40,257 nucleotides of DNA from Anaerolineae bacterium (GTDB lineage: Bacteria > Chloroflexota > Anaerolineae > SpSt-313), in NCBI GenBank assembly GCA_023511475.1, contig JAIMBM010000001.1, positions 1-40,257 on the forward strand, written 5' to 3'. Below are positions 33,312-40,257 of the stretch, piece by piece. The notes below the pieces were generated by a model that saw only the letters and a list, made by a program, of their open reading frames with translations, had not been told where the DNA came from and searched no databases. Every line of letters begins with the position of its first letter. The first letter of the stretch is position 1. The position numbers were made by a program, and so were the translations under genes.

Positions 33312-34235
33312 CTATCGCAAGGCCAATGTCTCGACGATGGCCGGCAGGGCGGGCCCGAGGATCACCGCCAGAGTGGCCGGCATGATGAAAAAGACCATGG
33401 GAAAGAGCATCTTGAGCGGCGCCGCGCGGGCGAGCTCTTGCGCACGCTGACGCCGCCGCACCCGGAGCTGCTCCGCCTGGGCGTGCAAGGTATCCGATAT
33501 GCTGAAGCCAAGCTGGTCCGCCTGCAGCAGCACCGCTACCAGCGAGGACAGATCCGGCACGTCCGTCCGGTACACCAGATTCTGCATCGCCTCTCGCCAG
33601 CTTGCGCCCACGCCGATCTCCATGACGGCCCGATGGAACTCGCGGGCAAGGGCATGATCCCAGCTCTGGGCGATGCGCAGGAAGGCGCTCTCGAGACCGA
33701 GGCCCGCATCGACGCACACTGTGAGCATGTCCAGCGCATCCGGGAGCGCGAGGGTCATGGCCTTGCGGCGCTGCGCCATACGTCGACGGAGGAGGAACCT
33801 CGGCAACTGGTAAGAGAGCAGGGCACCCGCTGCAGCTATCGGAAGGAGCCGCGGCAGCGGCGCGTCCGACCTCAGGAGCAGGCTGGCAATGAGGGTCGTC
33901 CCTGCAAGGGCTGTGAGCAGGCAGAGGCCGAGAAAGTCCAGCGGGGTGAGACCAAGGGGCGAGCCGGCAATGAGTAGATCGCGCCGCAACCTCTCCAGGT
34001 TCGTCTTGGGCGAGAGGTTGCCAAGCCAGCGCAGCACGCGGTTGACGAGCGGCTGGAGCACGCGCTCGGCAAAGGGTGTACGGAGCTCCAGCGTTGGCGC
34101 GAGAAGGTCGCCTGCGAGCAAGAGCTCGGCACGGCGCACGGTGCGGTGCTGCTCATGCTCAATGCGTATGGCGATCCAGATCACCCCAAAGGCCAGGGCC
34201 GCGACGACCGCCACGAGGGCCGCGATCTGCGTCAC
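33312..34235 (-). CDS. tadC: Tad pilus inner-membrane platform protein TadC
   Basis: A GspF-domain protein with helices at the N-terminus, two near residues 100-140 and two at the C-terminus. The cytoplasmic T2SSF domain contains DALDMLTVCVDAGLGLESAF and later DLSSLVAVLLQADQLG, the classic TadC pattern. With TadB it forms the platform on which CpaF acts. 307 residues. GTG start with AAGGAGG upstream; 15 bases behind tadB. Confidence 0.9.
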   Translation of the reverse strand: MTQIAALVAVVAALAFGVIWIAIRIEHEQHRTVRRAELLLAGDLLAPTLELRTPFAERVLQPLVNRVLRWLGNLSPKTNLERLRRDLLIAGSPLGLTPLDFLGLCLLTALAGTTLIASLLLRSDAPLPRLLPIAAAGALLSYQLPRFLLRRRMAQRRKAMTLALPDALDMLTVCVDAGLGLESAFLRIAQSWDHALAREFHRAVMEIGVGASWREAMQNLVYRTDVPDLSSLVAVLLQADQLGFSISDTLHAQAEQLRVRRRQRAQELARAAPLKMLFPMVFFIMPATLAVILGPALPAIVETLALR

Positions 34236-34250
34236 CGGTCGTGACCTCCT

Positions 34251-35204
34251 TCATACCTCGATGCGAGTGAGCCTCTGAGCTAGCACGAACCCGACTAACT
34301 CCAGGAGCAGGGCAACGATCGGGATGATCACCCACGGAGGCTGGAACATGCCCATCATGTACCTCGGACTCATGATCGAGAGCATGACCCCCAGAAAGAT
34401 CGGCAGCGCAACCAGCAGGTAACAGGTGAGACGCTGCTGGGTCGTGAGGACGCGGACCTCGCCATTCAGCCGTATGCGCTCGCGGATCGTCTCCGCGATC
34501 TTTTCCAGGATGTCGGAGAGGTTGCCGCCGACCTCGTGGCTGATGTTGATCGCCGTGACCATCAGCTGGAGATCGTCTGTCTCCATACGTCGCACCAGGT
34601 TCCCGAGCGCTTCAGACTGGGAGAGGCCAAAGCCGATCTCACGCACGACCCGGGCGAACTCTTCCGAGGCCGGCGGGCCCAGCTCCCTGCTGGCCAACTC
34701 CAGAGCGTTGAGGAGGCCATGCCCGCTGCGGAGCGATCCCACCATGAGGACCAGCACGTCGACCAGTTGGGCCTGGAAGGCGGCCAGGCGCCTTCGGCGC
34801 CTGCGCTCTAGCAGCAGCCAGGGAACCGCAAGGCCAAGGAGCAGCCCGGCAGCGAAGGAAAGCGCATGCCCGCCCAGCGCATAGCCAAGGACGCCACCGG
34901 CCAGGCCCGTAGCCAGCATGGTGGCAAGGAACTCGGTCACGGTGAGGCGCAGGTTGCTCTGTGCCAGCGACAGTGCCATGCGCCTGGCAATCTCCTGGCC
35001 CGCCAGCGCCCGGTCGAGGGCGGCCATCAACCGCTGGAGCGGCCTTTGACCTTCTGAGGGCTGCTGTCTGCGACTGCCGGCCGCCGCGTAGGCCTGTAGC
35101 CGGGCCGCTATCGTCGGCGACGGGCCGGCCACGAGATGAATTCCCCGAAAGACCGCAAGGATCGACAGGGCGCTGGCAGCACCAGCGATCAGAGCGGTAT
35201 CCAT
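34251..35204 (-). CDS. tadB: Tad pilus inner-membrane platform protein TadB
   Basis: The second GspF-domain platform protein. After an N-terminal helix (ALIAGAASALSILAVF) comes a helix pair near 105-150, the T2SSF domain (QLVDVLVLMVGSLRSGHGLLNALE, and ISHEVGGNLSDILEKIAETIRER) and two C-terminal helices. 317 residues. The open frame extends further up, but ATG at 35204 has GGGGAGG seven bases away and lies one base after the tadZ stop, so it is the real start. Confidence 0.9.
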   Translation of the reverse strand: MDTALIAGAASALSILAVFRGIHLVAGPSPTIAARLQAYAAAGSRRQQPSEGQRPLQRLMAALDRALAGQEIARRMALSLAQSNLRLTVTEFLATMLATGLAGGVLGYALGGHALSFAAGLLLGLAVPWLLLERRRRRRLAAFQAQLVDVLVLMVGSLRSGHGLLNALELASRELGPPASEEFARVVREIGFGLSQSEALGNLVRRMETDDLQLMVTAINISHEVGGNLSDILEKIAETIRERIRLNGEVRVLTTQQRLTCYLLVALPIFLGVMLSIMSPRYMMGMFQPPWVIIPIVALLLELVGFVLAQRLTRIEV

Positions 35205-35205
35205 G

Positions 35206-36423
35206 TCAACACCTCCCCGAGCACAGTGCCGGTTCGCGCGGGGCTTTGAGGCTGCGCCCGGGCATGGCCTCCGCGAGGCCCGCCGAGATGGCAGCGACAT
35301 GGCGCGCAACCGGGCTGCGGGCATGGCTCAGCACGAACGGAAGGCCCCGGTTGGCGCTGTAGGTGACGAGCCGCACATCGTCCGGCACGGTGTGGGTCAC
35401 TTTGGCTCCAAGCACGCTTTCGATAGCGGGGCGATCCAGCCCACCCGGCAGCGGGTAGCGGTTCAGGATCAGGAGGATACGCTCTGGGGGCAGACCCACC
35501 GCCTTCGCCTGCTCGAGAAACAGGCCCACGCCTCGCAGGGCCGCAAGCTCGGGGGTGAACACGAGCAAGACGACGTCGGCAAGCTCCACCGATACGGCCA
35601 CCCACTCGGCGATCCCGCTGGCGGCATCTACGACGACGAACGGTCGCAGCCGACGGAGCGTGAGCAGTGTCCTGCGCAGCCCGCGGTGCCCATCGTTGCG
35701 ACTCCGGCCGCTTGGCAGCAGCAGAACCTCCAGCCCGCTCTCGTGGGGTGTCAGGAATGAGGTGATGTCGTCCGGATCCAGCTCCTCCAATCTCTCGGCG
35801 AGCACCGTGCCATCCTGTGCCGGGTGGAGGTTGAGCAGCACATCCGCTGTTGCCGTGCGAGCACCGGCATCCACCAGTACCGTCTGGACACCGCCTTGCC
35901 AGCACAGGGACGCGGCGCAGTTGACGGCGATGGTGCTGGCGCCGACGCCTCCTTTGCTGCCACACACGGCGATGATCTTGCCCATGCTCTCGCCGCGCAG
36001 GTCGAGCGCTGCCTCGATGCGGGCCGCCAACTCGGCTGGATCAGGCGGCTTCACCAGGTAGTCAAAGGCACCAGCCCGGAGGCTGGCCACTCTTCCGCTC
36101 ACACCGGCGTCGTCTCCCAGCACGATGATCGGGGTCGAGGTGGCATCGGCACTCCCGCTCAGAAGCCTGCAGAACTCGGCACCGGTCATATCGGGCAGGT
36201 CCAGGTCCACAAGAATGGCATCCGGCAGCAGCATGCGCCTTGCCGACAGGCCCTCCCAGCCTGTGCGAACAGCCTCGATATCCCACCATGTCGGGTCCAG
36301 GGCACTGCGGATGCTGGCGTCGGTGCACTCGTCACCGACGACAAGCACTCGCCTGCGAAGGGGCCGGGAGGCACCGGGTGTGCCGGTTGACCTCCCGTCG
36401 CCTGGTGAGGGACGGCTCGTCAT
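35206..36423 (-). CDS. cpaE: Pilus assembly protein CpaE/TadZ (receiver domain - ParA-like ATPase)
   Basis: Residues about 24-140 are a response-regulator-like receiver with a candidate phospho-acceptor D73 and K125 in DYLVKPP. From about 146 a MinD/ParA-type domain begins (GKIIAVCGSKGGVGAST). The invariant second lysine of the deviant Walker A is alanine here (GVGAS rather than GVGKT), as is common in CpaE/TadZ proteins, so ATP use may be altered. TadZ localises the pilus machine, often to a pole. ATG at 36423 is chosen for its ATGA overlap with cpaB; an upstream ATG at 36438 lacks a ribosome site. Confidence 0.88.
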   Translation of the reverse strand: MTSRPSPGDGRSTGTPGASRPLRRRVLVVGDECTDASIRSALDPTWWDIEAVRTGWEGLSARRMLLPDAILVDLDLPDMTGAEFCRLLSGSADATSTPIIVLGDDAGVSGRVASLRAGAFDYLVKPPDPAELAARIEAALDLRGESMGKIIAVCGSKGGVGASTIAVNCAASLCWQGGVQTVLVDAGARTATADVLLNLHPAQDGTVLAERLEELDPDDITSFLTPHESGLEVLLLPSGRSRNDGHRGLRRTLLTLRRLRPFVVVDAASGIAEWVAVSVELADVVLLVFTPELAALRGVGLFLEQAKAVGLPPERILLILNRYPLPGGLDRPAIESVLGAKVTHTVPDDVRLVTYSANRGLPFVLSHARSPVARHVAAISAGLAEAMPGRSLKAPREPALCSGRC

Positions 36424-37223
36424 GGTGTACCCTGCCATCGCGTCCAGTAGTGCTGCAGGACATAGCTGCCATCGACCGGGACCAGATCGAAGAGACCCGC
36501 CGCTGCGGGGCTGCGCAGCACGAGGTCGGGGGCCGCCCCGGCATCGCGGAAGAACTTGATGGCCAGCGCATCCTGTGGATCAACAGCCAGAAGGATGGCC
36601 TCCGGACGCCCACGCTGTGCCGCACCCAGCCCCGCGGGCAGCGGCGAGGATGAGGGGCCCGCCTGCTGGGCCGGCTCGGCGTATACGACCTCGGCTACCT
36701 GAAGGTCCTGAAGCAGACACAGAGTGTTGAGGCCCTCCGCAGCCTCCGGCTGGACGCGTCCGAGATCGAGGCTGAAAAGCAGGTCCACACGGTCGCCAGG
36801 CCTGACGATCCCCGCAGTGTTCAGAAGGTCCTGAGCGGGGAAGGCCACCATGACCTTGTCCGGATCCATAGCAAAGGCCGCCCTTGGGCCGACATAGTCG
36901 GGGGCGATCAGGCGGTCACGGAGGATCTGCTCACCACGGGCGATGGCCGCCGTGGTCAACTGGCCCACAGCCTCCCGCGGATGGCTGAGACTGCTCTCCA
37001 GCGCGAGGGTGGCGGGGACCTCCCGAAGCGCCAGGTCGCCCTCCTCGATGAGCGTGTGGGGCGGCAAGTCGCGGGCGGCGACGAGCACCTGAAGACCAGC
37101 CGGCGTGTGCGAGGCCCTCTGGAGAGCCGTAGCGCGCTGCACGGCGACATAGGTGAGAATGCCGGCGACTGCAGCCAGCACGAGACCAGAGGCAAACCAC
37201 AGCAAGCCTCTTCGATGGGTCAA
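36420..37223 (-). CDS. cpaB: Flp pilus assembly protein CpaB (RcpC)
   Basis: An N-terminal membrane helix (LLWFASGLVLAAVAGILTYVAV) is followed by a SAF domain (LQVLVAARDLPPHTLIEEGDL near 45-65) and the CpaB/RcpC domain with GDRVDLLF. In diderms it associates with the CpaC secretin; no secretin gene is present here, so it may act at the cell wall. The likely start is TTG at 37223, with GGAGG seven bases upstream. An upstream frame to 37310 would overlap tadG by 59 bases. GTG at 37229 sits too close to the ribosome site. 267 residues. Confidence 0.85.
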   Translation of the reverse strand: MTHRRGLLWFASGLVLAAVAGILTYVAVQRATALQRASHTPAGLQVLVAARDLPPHTLIEEGDLALREVPATLALESSLSHPREAVGQLTTAAIARGEQILRDRLIAPDYVGPRAAFAMDPDKVMVAFPAQDLLNTAGIVRPGDRVDLLFSLDLGRVQPEAAEGLNTLCLLQDLQVAEVVYAEPAQQAGPSSSPLPAGLGAAQRGRPEAILLAVDPQDALAIKFFRDAGAAPDLVLRSPAAAGLFDLVPVDGSYVLQHYWTRWQGTP

Positions 37224-37251
37224 CGTCACACCTCCGCTCGTGGATTTGGGC

Positions 37252-38208
37252 CTAGCGCAGGAGTCGGATGGCGTAGGGACCGAAGGAAGGAGCGTCGTCG
37301 TCTCCGCCACCGCCTCCTGACGGAATGTAGCTCCGGAGGAAATAGCCCTCCACGTACTTGGGGTTGCCCGCGTGCTTCACATGGGTCACGTGGAACACCG
37401 CAAACCCGACAATGTGGTAGTCGAGCTGCCCGCTGCCGAGGTCGTGACCGGGGTTATCCTCCTCAACGACATCGAAGATGGGCACGACGACGTCCTTGCC
37501 CAGCCGCCAGGTGTTGAACTCGATCAGTGACGCCGCTTTGACGCCCGGGGTGCCGTTGATCCACATGCCGGCCCACACCGGGCCTCGGTAGCCGTACCGT
37601 ATCCACTCCTCGACCTCACTGTCGGCGACTGCACCGCCGTCAAAGTTGAGCCAGCCGCGCTGGCCGTCCCAGATGTCCCCCGGCTGCGGGTCGCCTACGC
37701 CCTTGTCGTCGGCCCAGATGCGCACAATCTGACCGGGAGCCCACATGTCCTGTCGCACGGTAACGGGCATGAGGTCGGCGCTATCTTTCATGCGCTGCAC
37801 AGGACTGTAGCCCGCGACTGCAGCCGCAGAGACCCGCGCCGTCGGGACGCCGACAACGCCGGCAAAGTAGGTGGGAAAGCTCTTGTGGACGGTAACGGCC
37901 ACGGTATGGCCGACGATGGCGTACTCGTACTGCTCGGCCCCATTGTGCGTGACGGCATACTCGAACACGCTCCGGTCAACGTCCTGCTCCAGCGCCAGAG
38001 CCCTTGCTCCGGCAAGGGCAGCGGCGTCGGCGGCGTTCTGCATGAAGCGGCGCTGGGAGTAGATGTTGCCCATGTCGATGACCAGGGCCAGCATGCCGAT
38101 GAGCCCTACGAGCATGACGGCGGCGACCACCAGGGTCTGGCCTCTCTGGAAGGTTGCCCTGTCAGCGCTGGCCGCGCCGGGCCATCCGATCAGTTGCTCA
38201 CGCTTCAT
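37252..38208 (-). CDS. TadG-like pilus protein
   Basis: The N-terminal RGQTLVVAAVMLVGLIGMLA helix near 22-48, followed by IDMGNIYSQRRFMQNAADAAALAGARAL, is the TadE/TadG-type start (TadG_N/Flp_pilus region). The rest, about 240 residues, is extracytoplasmic and rich in aromatic residues and glycine, ending with a GGGGGDDD stretch before FGPYAIRLLR. The von Willebrand domain of classical TadG is not evident, so it is a short form. ATGA overlap with the tadE-like gene upstream. Confidence 0.8.
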   Translation of the reverse strand: MKREQLIGWPGAASADRATFQRGQTLVVAAVMLVGLIGMLALVIDMGNIYSQRRFMQNAADAAALAGARALALEQDVDRSVFEYAVTHNGAEQYEYAIVGHTVAVTVHKSFPTYFAGVVGVPTARVSAAAVAGYSPVQRMKDSADLMPVTVRQDMWAPGQIVRIWADDKGVGDPQPGDIWDGQRGWLNFDGGAVADSEVEEWIRYGYRGPVWAGMWINGTPGVKAASLIEFNTWRLGKDVVVPIFDVVEEDNPGHDLGSGQLDYHIVGFAVFHVTHVKHAGNPKYVEGYFLRSYIPSGGGGGDDDAPSFGPYAIRLLR

Positions 38209-38645
38209 GGCTCAATCCTCATGATCGACCGGGCGCGGAGGGTCACCCCCGCCGGGCCCTCGTCGAAGAGCTGTGCGATCATCAGGGTAACGGGCACGAA
38301 CCTGCAGGAGACATCCACCTGCACGTGCTCGCCATCTGGCCACGATATGGCCACGCCATAGGCATCGGCATCCGCAGAGTCGATACCGAAGAGCACGATG
38401 CGCTCGCGGGCGGCCTGGAGCATGGCTGCGGCGTTGCCCGGATCAACGGAGCCAACCCTCGCGGCCTCCCGAGCGGCGCTGGCAACCATGCTGCGGACAT
38501 ACACGGCACGGGACAGGTCGACGATACCCAGCACCAGAAACATCAGTACCAGCGAGGCCAGCGCAAACTCGGCGAGCGCCTGACCTCGCTGGAGGCGCTT
38601 CCCGAGGCGATTGCCGCGACTCCCGAAAGCTGCCTCGGTTTCCAT
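38205..38645 (-). CDS. TadE-like pseudopilin (second copy)
   Basis: RGQALAEFALASLVLMFLVLG at 20-40 is the TadE signature: a helix beginning with a conserved glutamate after AL. A region of about 100 residues follows outside the membrane. 146 residues. The ATG follows the first tadE-like stop directly, and the stop overlaps tadG. TadE-type pseudopilins are cleaved by a prepilin peptidase, which is not in this window. Confidence 0.82.
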   Translation of the reverse strand: METEAAFGSRGNRLGKRLQRGQALAEFALASLVLMFLVLGIVDLSRAVYVRSMVASAAREAARVGSVDPGNAAAMLQAARERIVLFGIDSADADAYGVAISWPDGEHVQVDVSCRFVPVTLMIAQLFDEGPAGVTLRARSIMRIEP

Positions 38646-39056
38646 TCAGCTGCCTCCCGGAAGGATGGCCATCTCGTTCTCCGCACTGATCCCTACGGGT
38701 TTGCCACCAAAGAGGTAGAGCGTCACGAGCGGGAGGCTGTAGGATGCCCTGACGCGGATCGGCGCTGCGGCTGTCATTCCCAATGGCGCGCTCACCTCGA
38801 TCCGGAGGTCCTCGCGGCGCAGGCCCTGACTGACCAGGTCGGCCTCGGTCCGCTCGACGATGCGTCGGCGGTCGCCCTCGCTCAGGCTGGACAGGGTACA
38901 GCCATAGCGGGCACCCTCACGTGTGCCATTGGCCAGAGTGAGCCATATCGAGAAGGCTCGCCCGAGGTCCAGGCAACCCAGCGTGATGAGCAACAACAGC
39001 GGAAGAACAAGGGCGAGCTCAGCCGCGGCCTGACCTCTGTGGCTGCGCAGCAGCAT
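38646..39056 (-). CDS. TadE-like pseudopilin (first copy)
   Basis: RGQAAAELALVLPLLLLITLG near 7-27 is the TadE N-terminal helix with the conserved glutamate; the remaining 110 residues are extracytoplasmic. 136 residues. AAGGAGG precedes the ATG. It differs clearly from the following copy outside the helix, so the two may form a heteromeric pseudopilin pair rather than be recent duplicates. Confidence 0.82.
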   Translation of the reverse strand: MLLRSHRGQAAAELALVLPLLLLITLGCLDLGRAFSIWLTLANGTREGARYGCTLSSLSEGDRRRIVERTEADLVSQGLRREDLRIEVSAPLGMTAAAPIRVRASYSLPLVTLYLFGGKPVGISAENEMAILPGGS

Positions 39057-39221
39057 CCTACACCTCCTTGTCGCATAGCCTCCCTGCCGTCAGCCTGGGA
39101 CCGCCGGCGGTGCCAGAGGAACGGGAGCCACCGTGGGCACCCGCCGGAAGGGGTAGACTCATGGCCGGGAGACGTGGTCGCCTCACGCCCAGGCTGTGCG
39201 GCATCCGATTGCGATCGATGG

Positions 39222-39407
39222 TCAGGAGCCAGGCACGTTGAGCTTGTTGGCGACGGCGTTGAAGACGGTCTCGATCTTGCCACCGAGCGCCGTCACCGCA
39301 GTGATCACGACGATGGCGATCAGGGCGATGAGGAGCGCATACTCGGCGAGGTCCTGTCCGTCTTCGCGCCTGAGGGTGCGGAGCCAGGCGAGAACGTATG
39401 GCAACAT
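39222..39407 (-). CDS. flp: Flp-type pilin
   Basis: The main subunit of the Flp pilus: 61 residues, with G17 as the peptidase cleavage site and mature start QDLAEYALL. This places glutamate at +5 and tyrosine at +6, the Flp rule. The hydrophobic helix (LIALIAIVVITAVTALGG) makes up most of the mature protein. AAGGAGGAG precedes the ATG. It is the first tad gene, 165 bases ahead of the tadE copies. No secretin, TadD or TadV gene is in the cluster. Confidence 0.92.
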   Translation of the reverse strand: MLPYVLAWLRTLRREDGQDLAEYALLIALIAIVVITAVTALGGKIETVFNAVANKLNVPGS

Positions 39408-39782
39408 CGGGATCTCCTCCTTGTTGTCATTGATATCGTCTGGCCGCCGGGCCGGCGGCCCGGCGGAGAGAACCCGAGCTCTTGGATGACGTGCGTCAAT
39501 GGGCTGGACAAGGGGTACAGACGGGAAGTTGATCCAGAGGGAGCCCAGCGAGCGCGAGGCCCATGCGGGCCTTTACATGGTGAGATGGGCGCCCGCTGCG
39601 CACCGCCGAGAGGTAGAGCAAGTTCTGTGCCACCGGCGCAAGGCCAGGCAGGTCACCTCGGCGGCGAGGTGAGGAGAGCAGGGATTACGGAGTAGGGCGC
39701 GATGGGTGGCATGGGCGGCAGACAGGCCAGCGCAGGGCGCGGGCAGGCTGGAATGCACCTGCCTGCGAGCAGCGCCAGGGCT
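39408..39782. other. Intergenic region upstream of flp
   Basis: 375 bases between smpB and flp, both on the minus strand. It holds hairpins at 39653-39672 (TCACCTCG/CGAGGTGA, loop of four) and 39557-39572 (AGGCCC/GGGCCT), and a long GC palindrome near 39441-39465 in the flp leader. No promoter with good -35 and -10 boxes is visible for flp on the minus strand, unlike most other units in the window, and no gene is convincing. Confidence 0.5.
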
Positions 39783-40244
39783 TCAGAAACCTTCGTCGCG
39801 GCGACGCGCGGCGCGCTCCATGGCGCGGCGGGCCTCGCGCTCAGCGATGGCTGCGCGCTTGTCGTAGAGCTTTTTGCCGCGGGCGAGGGCGATCTCAACT
39901 TTGGCGCGGTTATCGCGGAGGTAGAGGCGGAGAGGCACGATGGTGAACCCCTTGGCCTGCACACCCTCGCTCAGCTCGCGGATCTCTTTGTGGTGCAGGA
40001 GGAGCTTGCGGTCCCGCCTTGGCTCGTGCTGGGCATAGCCGGCGGTGCTGTAGGGGGCGATGTGCACATTGACGAGCCACGCCTCCCCATCGCGAATGGT
40101 AACAAAGCCCTCGGCAAGGCTCACGCGACCCTCGCGGATGGACTTGATCTCACTGCCCTGAAGGACGATCCCCGCCTCGTACCGCTGGCCGATGATATAG
40201 TCGTGGAACGCCTTGCGGTTGACCGCGACGGTCTTCTCGGCCAT
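39783..40244 (-). CDS. smpB: SsrA-binding protein SmpB
   Basis: Binds tmRNA and places it in stalled ribosomes. The core OB-barrel shows VNRKAFHDY, GIVLQGSEIKSIREGRVSL and the HIAPY stretch, and the C-terminal basic tail ends RRRDEGF. 153 residues, normal length and complete. Its partner ssrA is about 8 kb downstream on the same strand, with the tad operon between. The upstream promoter lies outside the window. Confidence 0.96.
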   Translation of the reverse strand: MAEKTVAVNRKAFHDYIIGQRYEAGIVLQGSEIKSIREGRVSLAEGFVTIRDGEAWLVNVHIAPYSTAGYAQHEPRRDRKLLLHHKEIRELSEGVQAKGFTIVPLRLYLRDNRAKVEIALARGKKLYDKRAAIAEREARRAMERAARRRDEGF

Positions 40245-40257
40245 CTCGCCTACATCC

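Noticed and set aside
38154..39695. 513-residue plus-strand open frame through the tad genes
   Set aside because: Antisense to flp and both tadE-like genes, which have clear signatures and ribosome sites.
1..40257. Mobile elements, phage genes, toxin-antitoxin or defence systems
   Set aside because: No transposase, integrase, terminal repeats, nuclease-helicase modules or small toxin pairs were recognised; nearly all space is occupied by housekeeping-type genes.

Overview
The window is one stretch of a GC-rich bacterial chromosome with tightly packed genes and no sign of phage, insertion sequences or CRISPR. The lineage is inferred, not proven. A Chloroflexota (Anaerolineae-like) or similar deep-branching, probably monoderm organism fits best. 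Reasons are the PyrF-PyrE fusion, the fused GlyQS, a two-protein lipoyl-synthase-like radical SAM pair, a Tad pilus locus without secretin genes, a phosphatidylinositol-mannoside-like lipid cluster, lipoproteins, and a Kelch protein with an FLPSL-type tail. No rRNA gene is present to settle it.

Layout. (1) 1-5301 (+): pyrimidine operon, in the order MerR-dihydroorotase fusion, pyrB, pyrFE, pyrD, pyrK. Junctions overlap or are a few bases long, except the 50-base gap between the first gene and pyrB. (2) 5402-9896 (+): an AIR-synthase/HypE-like protein, a polytopic glycosyltransferase-like protein, and a LuxR-type HTH joined through one membrane segment to a Kelch propeller. (3) 9954-15727 (+): deoC, a class II aldolase, recO, fused glyQS and a small unknown gene. 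(4) 15818-18868: a DUF1537 four-carbon acid sugar kinase (-), a metallo-beta-lactamase-fold lipoprotein (+) and an AMMECR1 protein (-). (5) 18907-22797 (-): an M23 peptidase lipoprotein, then CDP-alcohol phosphatidyltransferase, PimA-like glycosyltransferase and LpxL/PatA-like acyltransferase. (6) 23134-29457 (+): two radical SAM proteins (LipS1/LipS2-like) leading into gcvT, gcvH, gcvPA and gcvPB. (7) 29634-31718: mobB (+), mtnP (-) and tmRNA ssrA (-). (8) 31901-39407 (-): Flp/Tad pilus operon (flp, two tadE-like, tadG, cpaB, tadZ/cpaE, tadB, tadC, cpaF). (9) 39783-40244 (-): smpB.

How the genes work together. The pyr genes cover carbamoyl-aspartate to UMP, but the dihydroorotase portion has lost its N-terminal HxH metal site and carries a DNA-binding domain instead, so it may be a regulator. 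The radical SAM pair next to the glycine cleavage genes suggests local lipoylation of GcvH. SmpB and tmRNA, partners in ribosome rescue, flank the Tad locus. Eleven sigma-A-like promoters, all with 17-base spacers, mark most transcription units; the main exceptions are flp, mtnP and deoC, and only a -10 is visible at the window start for the pyr genes.

Most interesting: the MerR-dihydroorotase fusion at the head of the pyr operon, the transmembrane LuxR-Kelch protein, and the non-LipA lipoyl-synthase candidates coupled to the glycine cleavage system.
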